Of a stretch of 33,045 nucleotides of DNA, positions 1 through 9,080 are shown piece by piece (positions within the stretch are counted from its first letter, which is position 1; the number at the start of each line of letters is the position of its first letter). The DNA comes from Coprobacter sp. GTDB lineage: Bacteria; Bacteroidota; Bacteroidia; Bacteroidales; UBA11471. The stretch lies in the NCBI GenBank assembly GCA_017462265.1, contig JAFTRN010000027.1:1-33045 (forward strand). Direction: 5' to 3'. Below the pieces are notes generated by a model. The model had not been told where the DNA came from and ran no database searches. It saw nothing but the letters and a program-made list of their open reading frames with translations. The position numbers were made by a program, and so were the translations under genes.

Positions 1-1
1 C

Positions 2-217
2 AATGGCGGTACGAAATTTACCGTTCCCGCTTGCAAAGGCGCTACCGTATCGTTAGAGTCGTATAACGCTACAACCACTACTACCATTGCCGGTGATACC
101 ATCAACCAAGGTACTACCACCCCGAGCTATACCTACGAGGGCGATGCCGAGTCTGTAGAGGTTGTAATCGGCGACGGACGCTATTTCCGTTACATACAAG
201 TGGTACTCCCCGTAGTT
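2..217 (+). repeat. Internal protein repeat, copy 1
   Basis: This stretch encodes a module that recurs at 1157-1375. Both begin with N-x-G-TKFTVPACKGATVS, pass through a Thr-rich ATTTTTI segment and end with a VIGDG-x-Y-x-RYIQVV block. The DNA is also very similar at the start of the module. The period is 1155 bases (385 codons). Copy 1 may itself continue leftward out of the window. Confidence 0.85.
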
Positions 218-3200
218 GCTACCGAGGATCCCGAAGTTCCCGGTGATTCGACCGTGGTAACTCCGGTTGCTTTCCGTGACATTAAGATCGATCTTATAGG
301 CTTGATGGAAGAAAGTGAAATTGTAGATCAAACTTCTGTAAGTTATGGAGTAGCAGTAGCTGAAGACGGCACTGTAACCCGTGTAGCTACCGATGACGCT
401 ACTGCCAACGCTGTTGTAAGCGGTAAATACTGGAACAGCCACGGCTGGGTTGACATCACTGTAACCGCCAAAGTTGACGGTCCTGTAAAAGTTGGTGTAG
501 GTCATTGCCAATTTGCCAACCACGATGCCACTATCACCGACGAAGCCGGTAATGTTACAACATTCAATGTAGCCGGAAGCGCATGTTGGGAAGGTGCAAA
601 AACCGATGATAACGTTACATTCGGATACTATACAGGTGAAGCAACAACTCTTACCGTAAAAGTACCCAGCTATTGTCCTTACGTATCCATTGAAGCCGTA
701 AGCGAAGTTATCACCGAGGCAACAGTAAGCTTTGCTATGGGTGAAGCAACCGCTGAAGGTACTCTGCCCGTTGGTGACAAAGTAATTGTAGGTAATGCGT
801 TTAAAATTCCCACTAATTTCTCTCTTTATGCCGAAGGTAAAACACTGACCGCATGGACAGACGGAACCAACAACTACGCACCCGGTACGGAATTTACTCC
901 CACTGCCGATGTAACCCTCACTCCGGTATTCACCGAAAACAGCGTAAAATTTGAAGATCGTACCGAAGCCGTAACCGTAAAATGGGACTTCCAACGTAAC
1001 AATGGTGCTCCCACTATTGGTGTGCAAGGTACCGGCGCTACCGGATTCTGGATTGCACAAGCCGTTGTAAATGGTACCACCATCGACATGAAGATGGACT
1101 ACGATGCCACCAACGGTAAGATTGCCAATGCTAATTGGGGCGATTGGGCACAAATAAACGAAGGAACGAAATTTACCGTTCCCGCTTGTAAAGGTGCTAC
1201 CGTATCGATAGAGTCGTATAGTGCTACCACCACGACTACCATCGACGGACAGACCGACTACACAGCCTCGAACAATGTAGTATCGATGACACTCGCCGGT
1301 ACTGCCGAAACCATCGACATCGTAATCGGTGACGGCAGCTATCACCGCTACATTCAAGTAGTATATCCCGTAGCCGAAAAACCCGCTACCGGTAAGACCT
1401 ACGAAAACGAAGAGGCTCTCATCGTATGGCCGTTCAACAGCACCGCTACCGCCTACACCGCCACTCCGGCCGAAGCATTCAGCGTAATCTCGACCGAACT
1501 CGGTGACATAACTCTCGCCGGTACAGGTACAGGACAAGCCAAAGACGATAACGGCAATACCGTTACCTTCTTGAAACTGCAACCGTCGGGCTCGACACAA
1601 GCCGCCAAGTGGAATATCAAACCGGCTGCCGGTCTCACTTTCACTCCCACCCACATCAGCCTGTATATACAACGTTTCGGTACCGATAGCGAAAACGGCG
1701 TGACCGTGACCGCAACTCTCGCCGATGGCACATCGGTAAACCTCGGTAACTACACCGCACCGCGTAACAACAAATCGCAAGCCGATGACAAATTCGGTGA
1801 AAGCGCCAACTACACCAACAAAGTAGATGTCACTCTCACTGCCGAGCAACAAGCCACCCTCACATCGAGCGAAGGCTTCACACTCTCGGCTACCGTAGGT
1901 GTAAGTTCGACAAAACAAGGTGGTTTCAGCGACATTCGCGTATCGGGTCTTGTAAACGGTACCGCACTCGAAGTGGCCAAATATACCTTGAGTACCGCCA
2001 CTAATATCGAAGGTGCCGCCAACATCAACGTTTATCCGAATGTAGAATCTTACGAGGCCGGTACTGAGGTAACTCTCACCGCCACCGAAAACTTCGGTTA
2101 CAACTTCGTAAGCTGGACCGACGCCGAAGGCAACGTAGTTTCGGAACTCCCGAAATTTGTTTACGCCATGGAGGCCGACGCACAACTTACCGCCAACTTC
2201 GTACAGGTAAATACTTACGTGCTGAACGTAACCATCGATGGCGATGCCAACGATTACATGATTTCGTACGATCCCGCACCTACCTTGGTAAATGGTAAGA
2301 TGATGTACGAAGAGGGTACCGTGGTAGGTATCGCCGCTTCGTCGAACCCCATCGTAACCTTCACCAACTGGAGCAACGGAGAGACCAACGCCACACAAAC
2401 GGTAACGATGAACGACCACGTACTGCTCACCGCTACCTACAGCTCGGTGGACTACATCGTAGGTTGGGACTTCATCACCAGTGGCGGTAACGGCCGTCCT
2501 GCCGACTTCGCATCGACCGTAGATAACGAAACCACCGTACTCTACCTCACCAACGGATCATCGACCGTAGGCTGGCTCGACAAATCGAGAGATGCTGCCG
2601 GCGGATATGAATCGTTCGTAGGTGCCGCCGTAAACTGGAAACCGCTGGGTCAATATTGGTTTGAAACCAAGCTCAACGCCAGCGAGTTCAAGAATATTCG
2701 CGTAGAAGCCGAGTTGATGTACAACTACAACGCTTATACGACTATAGACATCGAGTACTCGACCAACGGAACCGACTGGACCAAAGCCGGTAGCGTAACC
2801 ATGGCCGGTGCAAAAACAGAGAACCCCGTAAGCGCTACCCTCGGTGCCGACGCCAACAACCAAGAGGTACTCTATGTACGCTTCAAACCCGACACCAATA
2901 GTGCCGTAGATGGTTCTACAGCTCTTGACAACGATGGTACCACCATCACCAACATCTTCATCTGTGGTGAAAAAGAAATCGTTGACGACGGCGTAGCTCC
3001 CAAGTTGCTCTCGACCGTACCCACCGAAGGTGCCACCGGTGCCAGCGCAAGCGGTAAGATCGTGTTGAACTTCGACGAGAAAGTGAAACTCACCGACGGT
3101 GCTAAAGCTACTATCGGCGACAAAGAACTCGAAGGCGTAGTATCGGGCAAGACCATCACCTTCCCCTACATGGCCCTCGCATTCAACAGCGATTACACCT

Positions 3201-4618
3201 TCACTCTGAGTGCTAACGCTGTTTCGGACCTCACCGACAACATCATGAGCGAAGCTATCACCATCAACTTCCACACCATCGCTCCTCCCACGGTAACTCC
3301 GGGTATGTACGATCGTATCGTGACCACTGTAGAGGAACTGTTGGCTGCCCTGCAAGATGCTTCGGGAAGCACTCGTTTCCGCATCTTCCTCCACGATGGA
3401 ACTTACGACCTTGGCACCGCTTGTCTCACCAGCGTACCGGGTAACGTATCGCTTATCGGTGAAAGCATGGAAGGTACCATCATCGTAAACGATCCGCAGG
3501 CCGAAGGTATCGGCGTATCGGCAACCCTCTGCACCGGTGGTGAAAATATCTACATGCAAGACCTGACCTTGAAGAGCACCGACTACGACCGTCTGCTCAC
3601 GACCGGTCAGTCTATGGGCCGTTGCGTAGCATTGCAAGAAAATGCCAGCAAGTCTGTTTACAAAAACGTGCGTCTGCTCTCGAACCAAGATACCTACTAC
3701 ACCCGTGCTACCAAACGCACCTACTGGGAAGGTGGTATGATCACCGGTACCGTTGACTACTTGTGTGGCGGTGGTGACGTATTCTTCCAAGGCGTAACCC
3801 TCTACAACAACAAACGCGGTAGTGGCGACTGCATCACAGCTCCTGCCACATCGAGCGATTGGGGTTATGTATTCAACGAATGTATCATCGATGGTGCCGA
3901 AGAACAAGACGGTAACTACTCACTCGGTCGTCCGTGGCAAGGCAGTCCTCGCGCGGTATATATCAATACCACGATGAAAGTATTGCCCTCGGCCGCAGGT
4001 TGGAGCGACATGGGTGCCGTACCCGGTCTCTTTGCCGAATACAACAGCCACACCGAAAGCGGTGCTGCCGTTGATTGCAGCAAACGTAAGACCAGCTTCT
4101 CGTCGAACGGACAAGATGTAGCCGTAAGCTACAACCCCGTACTCACCGCTGCCGAAGCTGCCAAATTCACGGTAGAAAATGTATTGGGCGGTGACGACAA
4201 CTGGCAACCGCAATTGCTCACCGAGCAAGCTCTCGCTCCGAAGTTGGCTATCTCTAACCGTGTAATCACCTGGCCGGCATCGAACTACGCGTTCTGCTAC
4301 GCTATCTGCAAAAACGGTAAAGTGATAGAATTCACCAACGACAACACCTACACCATTCCTGCCGACGCTGCCGACACCGATGTATTCAGTGTGCGTGTAG
4401 CCAACAACATGGGTGGTCTGTGTGCTGCTTCTGAAGGCGTTGTTCCTACCGACGAAATTTCGGGTGTAGAAGAAAACGCTGCCGAGCGTGAAGTAATCAG
4501 TACTCAAGTGTACGACCTCAACGGTATAGCTCTGCCCGCCCTGCGTAGCGGTATCAATATCGTTCGTACCATCTACACCGACGGTACTGTAGAAACCGTA
4601 AAAGTAATCGTGAAATAA
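2..4618 (+). CDS. Giant secreted multidomain pectinesterase (CE8-like), 5' end outside the window
   Basis: The reading frame is open from base 2, so the start lies upstream; about 1538 residues are visible. The catalytic part, at about 3300-4100, resembles the right-handed beta-helix pectinesterases that remove methyl groups from pectin. It has QDTYY (3686-3700), GTVDY (3746-3760, with the second catalytic Asp) and LGRPW (3923-3937). The usual QAVAL glutamine appears as RCVAL. Before it come a Big_5/SbsA-like Ig domain (about 2995-3280), an unassigned beta-rich module (about 2452-2990), InlB/Listeria-like repeat modules (about 755-945 and 1985-2450) and a duplicated module (2-217 and 1157-1375). 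The last 40 or so residues (VYDLNG, then GINIV, ending KVIVK) resemble a T9SS sorting tail. The protein is probably exported and surface-anchored or released. It ends at a strong terminator. Esterase family is confident; exact substrate is inferred. Confidence 0.85.
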   Translation, partial: NGGTKFTVPACKGATVSLESYNATTTTTIAGDTINQGTTTPSYTYEGDAESVEVVIGDGRYFRYIQVVLPVVATEDPEVPGDSTVVTPVAFRDIKIDLIGLMEESEIVDQTSVSYGVAVAEDGTVTRVATDDATANAVVSGKYWNSHGWVDITVTAKVDGPVKVGVGHCQFANHDATITDEAGNVTTFNVAGSACWEGAKTDDNVTFGYYTGEATTLTVKVPSYCPYVSIEAVSEVITEATVSFAMGEATAEGTLPVGDKVIVGNAFKIPTNFSLYAEGKTLTAWTDGTNNYAPGTEFTPTADVTLTPVFTENSVKFEDRTEAVTVKWDFQRNNGAPTIGVQGTGATGFWIAQAVVNGTTIDMKMDYDATNGKIANANWGDWAQINEGTKFTVPACKGATVSIESYSATTTTTIDGQTDYTASNNVVSMTLAGTAETIDIVIGDGSYHRYIQVVYPVAEKPATGKTYENEEALIVWPFNSTATAYTATPAEAFSVISTELGDITLAGTGTGQAKDDNGNTVTFLKLQPSGSTQAAKWNIKPAAGLTFTPTHISLYIQRFGTDSENGVTVTATLADGTSVNLGNYTAPRNNKSQADDKFGESANYTNKVDVTLTAEQQATLTSSEGFTLSATVGVSSTKQGGFSDIRVSGLVNGTALEVAKYTLSTATNIEGAANINVYPNVESYEAGTEVTLTATENFGYNFVSWTDAEGNVVSELPKFVYAMEADAQLTANFVQVNTYVLNVTIDGDANDYMISYDPAPTLVNGKMMYEEGTVVGIAASSNPIVTFTNWSNGETNATQTVTMNDHVLLTATYSSVDYIVGWDFITSGGNGRPADFASTVDNETTVLYLTNGSSTVGWLDKSRDAAGGYESFVGAAVNWKPLGQYWFETKLNASEFKNIRVEAELMYNYNAYTTIDIEYSTNGTDWTKAGSVTMAGAKTENPVSATLGADANNQEVLYVRFKPDTNSAVDGSTALDNDGTTITNIFICGEKEIVDDGVAPKLLSTVPTEGATGASASGKIVLNFDEKVKLTDGAKATIGDKELEGVVSGKTITFPYMALAFNSDYTFTLSANAVSDLTDNIMSEAITINFHTIAPPTVTPGMYDRIVTTVEELLAALQDASGSTRFRIFLHDGTYDLGTACLTSVPGNVSLIGESMEGTIIVNDPQAEGIGVSATLCTGGENIYMQDLTLKSTDYDRLLTTGQSMGRCVALQENASKSVYKNVRLLSNQDTYYTRATKRTYWEGGMITGTVDYLCGGGDVFFQGVTLYNNKRGSGDCITAPATSSDWGYVFNECIIDGAEEQDGNYSLGRPWQGSPRAVYINTTMKVLPSAAGWSDMGAVPGLFAEYNSHTESGAAVDCSKRKTSFSSNGQDVAVSYNPVLTAAEAAKFTVENVLGGDDNWQPQLLTEQALAPKLAISNRVITWPASNYAFCYAICKNGKVIEFTNDNTYTIPADAADTDVFSVRVANNMGGLCAASEGVVPTDEISGVEENAAEREVISTQVYDLNGIALPALRSGINIVRTIYTDGTVETVKVIVK
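1157..1375 (+). repeat. Internal protein repeat, copy 2
   Basis: This is the second copy of the module at 2-217, in the same frame. The first third is nearly identical at DNA level, the middle differs, and the end (VIGDG...RYIQVV) is again conserved. The pattern fits tandem duplication of a whole 385-residue unit inside a surface protein, with later divergence of the middle part. Confidence 0.85.
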
Positions 4619-4643
4619 GGTCTCACCTTAATTCATACCTATC

Positions 4644-4673
4644 AAAGGAGCCGGTCCCCCGGCTCCTTTTTTA
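4644..4673 (+). terminator. Rho-independent terminator of the pectinesterase gene
   Basis: An 11-bp perfect stem, AAAGGAGCCGG (4644-4654) with CCGGCTCCTTT (4659-4669), has a 4-base loop and is followed by more T. It lies 25 bases after the stop codon of the pectinesterase. Confidence 0.88.
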
Positions 4674-4708
4674 TTTGTCCGATAAATATACAGTATATAG
4701 TTTTTTTA

Positions 4709-4782
4709 TTAGTGTCTGGTAAAACTTTTTCACCCCACCGTAAGTCTCTGATTTAAGATAATTTATGCGATAAAATAAAAAG
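4709..4782 (+). repeat. Left end of a MITE-like element related to the one at 19463
   Basis: A TTAGTGTCTGGTAAA end at 4709 is followed exactly 40 bases later by a 34-base block (4749-4782) identical to 19503-19536. The same 40-base spacing occurs in the 19463 element, so the two are homologous. The matching inverted right end was not found; a same-orientation copy of the end lies at 5318, so this copy may be degenerate or composite. Confidence 0.75.
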
Positions 4783-5214
4783 GGAGGCTTGTATTTGTCT
4801 TATAAAAATTCCATCGGTATCGGTCGATACGGTGTACCTTATCGTACACACATCGCCTCTCGCTCGTTACCAAACGATACTATTATTCCCTTATAGTAAC
4901 GTCTTCGACGTAACTTTTCTGTTTATCTCCTTATCCTCACGAAACGCTACGCTTATCGTGAGGTTTCTTCTCGAACAACCTCTCCGAGGTTTTATCGTTG
5001 TATTAAAAGATTATAATAGTAAAATACATCGAAGATGTTATTTAGAAGAAACCCCATAATGTAACGTAGTGGAATTGTGGGGATAGGGGGATATTCCCCT
5101 ATCAAAATCTACGTCGAAGATGTTACTTTATTGGATTTCAGTACAATAATCCCCCCGGCGGACACTTGAGCCGAGTGCACCTACGTTTTGCAGCTCAATC
5201 ACCAACCGCCGTAA

Positions 5215-5235
5215 GGACGCACGGTCCGTGCGTCC
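5215..5235. repeat. Perfect 10-bp palindrome with a one-base centre
   Basis: GGACGCACGG (5215-5224) and CCGTGCGTCC (5226-5235) are exact reverse complements around a single T. It lies in non-coding DNA, so it could form a cruciform in DNA; as RNA a one-base loop would force a few bases open. Confidence 0.8.
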
Positions 5236-5317
5236 GAGGAGATGCAATTACCTTTAGATATTCAGGAGCCAATATACAATAAGCAGCCTGCCTATATAGT
5301 AGAGTTGAAACAGCTTC

Positions 5318-5338
5318 TTAGTGTCTGGTAAAACTTTT
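5318..5338 (+). repeat. Second copy of the TIR-like end (direct repeat of 4709-4729)
   Basis: A 21-base sequence identical to 4709-4729 occurs here in the same orientation, 609 bases downstream. It is preceded by an inverted copy of the dispersed AAGAAGCTGTTT motif (5304-5320), which partly overlaps it. Confidence 0.8.
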
Positions 5339-5446
5339 CCAAGAACTTTTCGGGAGAATGGCTGTTATATGATTACAACTCGTTTCTATTGCTCAATCAT
5401 AGGGTTGTCGCACCTCTTCAGCCCAAGAGACATCGACGACAATCGG

Positions 5447-5477
5447 CACCCGTCGCCCATACGCCGGGTGTTTTTTT
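5447..5477 (+). terminator. Terminator-like hairpin in the leader of the T9SS operon
   Basis: CACCCG (5447-5452) pairs with CGGGTG (5465-5470) and is followed at once by seven T. It faces the operon and ends 105 bases before porP. No gene ends here, so it may close a small RNA starting in the spacer, act as an attenuator, or be chance. Confidence 0.5.
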
Positions 5478-5582
5478 CGCATATAAGGCTGTCTGTCGAG
5501 ATTTTTTTAACCCGTTTTTACAATTTATACCCTATTTTTTAGTTATTACATATATGCTCGGGCACACCGAGTAGCCTATTTT

Positions 5583-6536
5583 ATGCACAAAAAAAGAGTT
5601 TACATACTGATATTGCTCCTTATATTATGTGGCACGCACGCGTTGCGGGCGCAAGACGATATGCAGTTGAGCCAATATTGGGCCATGCCCACCTATTACA
5701 ATCCGGGGGCGGCAGGTATGTACGATAAACTGAATATACGCGTAGGTACCCGCCAGCAATGGGTAGGTATGCCGGGAGCCCCCAAGACCTTCCTCATCAT
5801 GGGCGATATGCCCTTCCGCTTCCTCAAAGCCAATCACGGCGTGGGATTGTTACTCGCCAACGACAGCTATGGATTGTTCAAAACCATGTCGCTCGGCGTG
5901 CAATACGCATATAAAGTGCAACTATGGGGCGGGCAGTTGAGTCTCGGACTGCAAGTGGGGCTGCTGAGCCAGACCTTCGACGGTACCAAGGTATTCATTC
6001 CCGAGAGCGATTATCACCAGACGACCGACGACGCCATACCCACCACCGAACTACAAGGCTCGGGGCTGGATATAGGCTTTGGCGCCTATTATACCCACAA
6101 GTATTTCTATGTGGGAATATCGGCCACGCACCTCACCAATCCGCGTATCTCTTTCGACGAATCATACGAGGGACAGATAACCGGCGCATTTTATTTCACG
6201 GCAGGAGGCAATATTCCATTAAGAAATCCGTTATATGAATTACAGCCGTCGATGATGTTGAAGACGACCTTTCAAATGACACAGGCTGAAGTCGATATTC
6301 GATTGAAGTATAACAATTTCATTTGGGGCGGATTGGGTTATCGATGGAACGAAGCGATAATCTTCATGTTGGGAGCCGAATACAAGAATTTCCTATTGGG
6401 ATATTCCTACGACTACTCCACCTCGGCCATACAGAAAGCATCGAGTGGCAGCCACGAAGTATTCATCGGTTACAGTATGAAATTGGACTTATCCAAAGGC
6501 AAAAAAAATAAACATAAAAGTATCAGAATATTATAA
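5583..6536 (+). CDS. porP: T9SS outer-membrane protein, PorP/SprF family
   Basis: The 317-residue product has a signal peptide (hydrophobic residues 6-17, cleavage near LRAQ) followed by DDMQLSQYWAMPTYYNPGAAG, the typical start of a mature PorP/SprF protein, then alternating beta strands. PorP is an outer-membrane component of the type IX secretion system that anchors the periplasmic ring. It is first in the order porP-gldK-gldL-gldM-gldN, three bases before the next start. A small hairpin (CTCGG/CCGAG, 5557-5571) sits just before the start codon. Family assignment is strong from both sequence and context. Confidence 0.93.
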   Translation: MHKKRVYILILLLILCGTHALRAQDDMQLSQYWAMPTYYNPGAAGMYDKLNIRVGTRQQWVGMPGAPKTFLIMGDMPFRFLKANHGVGLLLANDSYGLFKTMSLGVQYAYKVQLWGGQLSLGLQVGLLSQTFDGTKVFIPESDYHQTTDDAIPTTELQGSGLDIGFGAYYTHKYFYVGISATHLTNPRISFDESYEGQITGAFYFTAGGNIPLRNPLYELQPSMMLKTTFQMTQAEVDIRLKYNNFIWGGLGYRWNEAIIFMLGAEYKNFLLGYSYDYSTSAIQKASSGSHEVFIGYSMKLDLSKGKKNKHKSIRIL

Positions 6537-6539
6537 TTC

Positions 6540-7961
6540 ATGTATATGAAAAAATATATCTTATTTCTCGCCATCGCCGCATTGGTAAGCAGTTGCGCCT
6601 CATCGGGAGGCAGCAACGGTGGAGAGTTGACCGGCATAGGCGGAATGGCCTGGGGAGAACCCACGCCCTATGGTATGGTATTGATAAAGAGAGGTTCGTT
6701 CGAAATGGGACGCTCCGAGAAAGACAGCCTGTGGGGAACACCCGCCAACGCTCGCAGTATATCGGTCGATGCCTTCTGGATGGACGACACAGAGATTACC
6801 AACTCCGAGTACAAGCAATTTGTATTCTGGGTGCGCGACTCCATTATCCGCGAACGTCTTGCCGACCCCGCCTATGGTGGAAACGAAGCGTTCAAAATCG
6901 AAGAGGATAAAGAGGGTAATCCCATCACCCCCTATCTGAATTGGGCTAAATCCATACCTTGGCGCAACCCCAGCGAGGACGAAGCCCGTGCCATAGAGAG
7001 TGTTTATCGCATAGATCCCATCACCGGTAAAAAAGTTCTCGATGTGGCTCAGCTCAACTTCCGCTACGATGTGTACAACCACACCGAGGCCGCCAAACGT
7101 CGTAACCGTCTCGACCCCGCTCGTCGCGAGTTGAACACCGACATCGCTCCGAGCAACGAGGAAGTATTAATATCGAAAGATACCGCTTTTATCGATGACG
7201 ACGGACGCATCATCAGCCAGACCATCACCCGTCCGCTGCAAAACGAATTTGACTTTCTCAACACCTATATCGTGAATATCTATCCCGATACTACGGCATG
7301 GATCAACGACTTTGACAACGCCTATAACGAGCCTTATATGCGTATGTATTTCTCGCACCCCGGCTACAACGACTATCCCGTGGTGGGTGTGTCGTGGGAA
7401 CAAGCCAACGCCTTCTGTGCATGGCGCACCAGCTATCTGCTTTCGACCATGGGCGGAAACCGCTTTATAGAGCCTTATCGCTTGCCTACCGAGGCCGAGT
7501 GGGAGTATGCCGCCCGTGCCGGAAAGAACGAAAGCGCTTTCCCATGGGAGGGCGATGCCACGATGGCCGACAAGGGTTGTTTCTATGCCAACTTCAAGCC
7601 GTTGAAAGGTAATTACGTGAAAGATGGCAATCTCATTTCATCGCGAGTGGGCACCTATCCCCCCAACGAGTTCGGTCTCTACGATATGGCCGGTAACGTA
7701 TCGGAATGGACCTCGACCGCCTATACCGAAGCCGTAGATCAATATACCAGCGACATGAACCCCGACTTCCGCTACAATGCCGCCAAGGAGGACCCCTATC
7801 GCATGAAACGCAAAATCGTGCGTGGCGGATCGTGGAAAGATGTTTCGAATTTCGTGCGCTCGGATATGCGTATGTGGGAATACCAGAACGAGCAACGCTC
7901 ATTCATCGGATTCCGTTGCGTACGCACCCAAGTGGGATTTGCCAAAGGCCGTAGAAACTAA
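6540..7961 (+). CDS. gldK: T9SS ring lipoprotein GldK/PorK (FGE-sulfatase fold)
   Basis: A 473-residue lipoprotein with lipobox LVSSC (Cys19). The body is a formylglycine-generating-enzyme-like (SUMF1) fold, shown by GSFEMG near residue 52, RLPTEAEWEYAARAG, GNVSEWT, VRGGSWKD and the ending GFRCVR. In this family the fold is structural: GldK/PorK forms, with GldN/PorN, the large periplasmic ring under the outer membrane. Two ATGs (6540, 6546) would both give a good signal peptide; the first is chosen. It lies between porP and gldL in the canonical T9SS operon order. Confidence 0.95.
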   Translation: MYMKKYILFLAIAALVSSCASSGGSNGGELTGIGGMAWGEPTPYGMVLIKRGSFEMGRSEKDSLWGTPANARSISVDAFWMDDTEITNSEYKQFVFWVRDSIIRERLADPAYGGNEAFKIEEDKEGNPITPYLNWAKSIPWRNPSEDEARAIESVYRIDPITGKKVLDVAQLNFRYDVYNHTEAAKRRNRLDPARRELNTDIAPSNEEVLISKDTAFIDDDGRIISQTITRPLQNEFDFLNTYIVNIYPDTTAWINDFDNAYNEPYMRMYFSHPGYNDYPVVGVSWEQANAFCAWRTSYLLSTMGGNRFIEPYRLPTEAEWEYAARAGKNESAFPWEGDATMADKGCFYANFKPLKGNYVKDGNLISSRVGTYPPNEFGLYDMAGNVSEWTSTAYTEAVDQYTSDMNPDFRYNAAKEDPYRMKRKIVRGGSWKDVSNFVRSDMRMWEYQNEQRSFIGFRCVRTQVGFAKGRRN

Positions 7962-7989
7962 CCGTGAAATATATTAAGATTTAACCATC

Positions 7990-8997
7990 ATGGGAAAATA
8001 CAAAAGATATAAAAACCGCATCGAGAAATTCCTCTCGGGCGAATCGGGAAAACGATTTTTCAACTTCGCATACAGTATAGGTGCCGCCATCGTAATATGG
8101 GGCGCACTGTTCAAGATACTCCACCTGCCCGGCGGTAATCTCATGTTGTCGGTAGGTATGGGTGTAGAGGTAGTGATGTTTATCCTCACGGCATTCGACC
8201 GTCCCTCGAAAGAATACCATTGGGAAGAGGTATTCCCCGTATTGGCATCGAACAATCCCGAAGATCGCCCCTCATTCAATGGTGGCGGTGGTGTAATCAT
8301 CAACGGTGGTAATGGTGTAGCCGGCGGTAACATCACCGTGACAGGCGGTAACGGCGAAATATCGGGCAGCGACGCCCGACGCATAGCCGGTATCCCCACT
8401 AATATAGATGTAAGCGAGGAAGACACCCGCAATCTCTCGGAAAGCATACAAAAACTCTCAGCGGCCGCCGAACAAATATCACGCATGGCCGAACTGACCG
8501 ACGCCACCCAAAAATATCTCGACCAAATGGCCGCCATATCGGAACAGATGACGCAATTCCGCCAAGCCACCCAATCGCTCACCGAGGTGTCGGACGTACT
8601 GCTCCACTCCTATCGCAGCATTACCGACAACAGCGATGGCATAAGCAACAATACACAAGGTTATGTGGACCAGATGGAGGCGCTCAATCGTAATATCTCG
8701 GGACTGAATACCATCTACGAAATACAATTGAAGAGCATCAGCTCGCAACTCGACAACATAGATCGCGTGAACGCCGGCCTGCGCAATATACGCGAAATGT
8801 ACGAGGGATCTATGCAAGACAGTTCGCGCTATTGCTCCGAAGTAGAGAAGATGACACAATATATGGCTCAGCTCAACTCGGTATATCGCAATATGCTCAC
8901 CGCCATGACCGTGAATATGTACACCCCGCAGCCTGTGCGCCCCGCATATTCCGAACCGGAAAAGCCTGCTGAACCAACTAACACCGAAAACGCATAA
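7990..8997 (+). CDS. gldL: T9SS inner-membrane motor protein GldL/PorL
   Basis: The 335-residue protein has two N-terminal membrane helices (about residues 23-42 and 51-69). Glu60 in the second helix corresponds to the conserved acidic residue thought to use the proton-motive force. A Gly/Asn-rich linker follows (about residues 96-127, GGGGVIINGG and GGNITVTGG), then a long cytoplasmic coiled-coil-rich region rich in Gln, Asn and Ser, and a Pro-rich end. GldL pentamers surround GldM dimers to make the motor that energises secretion. It starts 28 bases after gldK. Assignment is firm from the N-terminus and gene order. Confidence 0.94.
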   Translation: MGKYKRYKNRIEKFLSGESGKRFFNFAYSIGAAIVIWGALFKILHLPGGNLMLSVGMGVEVVMFILTAFDRPSKEYHWEEVFPVLASNNPEDRPSFNGGGGVIINGGNGVAGGNITVTGGNGEISGSDARRIAGIPTNIDVSEEDTRNLSESIQKLSAAAEQISRMAELTDATQKYLDQMAAISEQMTQFRQATQSLTEVSDVLLHSYRSITDNSDGISNNTQGYVDQMEALNRNISGLNTIYEIQLKSISSQLDNIDRVNAGLRNIREMYEGSMQDSSRYCSEVEKMTQYMAQLNSVYRNMLTAMTVNMYTPQPVRPAYSEPEKPAEPTNTENA

Positions 8998-9080
8998 GAA
9001 ACTTCCACATTTCGGGCAGATAACTGCCACGGTTTGAAGCCCATGTAAAATTAAAACTTCTAAAAAACAGCCTATAATAT

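Larger units (their letters stand above)
4619..5582. other. Non-coding, hairpin- and repeat-rich spacer before the T9SS operon
   Basis: I find no credible gene in these 964 bases; the short open frames have no family character. After the terminator come a TIR-like sequence with a 34-base block shared with the element at 19463-19845, and several perfect hairpins: GTGTAC/GTACAC near 4830-4850, CCTCACGA/TCGTGAGG (4935-4942 with 4956-4963), GATAGGGG/CCCCTATC (5082-5089 with 5096-5103) and a 10-bp palindrome GGACGCACGG/CCGTGCGTCC (5215-5235). Related sequences containing TCGAAGATGTTA occur near 5028 and 5113. A second TIR-like copy lies at 5318-5338, and a terminator-like hairpin at 5447-5477. No clear TAnnTTTG promoter box for the downstream operon was found. 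Confidence 0.75.

Noticed and set aside
53..4507. Long open frames on the minus strand opposite the pectinesterase (788, 449 and 195 codons).
   Set aside because: They are composed of Gly/Val/Tyr-rich shadow sequence caused by the codon bias of the real plus-strand gene; no domain or signal is recognisable.
4832..5574. Short frames of 61-75 codons in the spacer before porP.
   Set aside because: They run across hairpins and repeat ends, have no family character and no start context.
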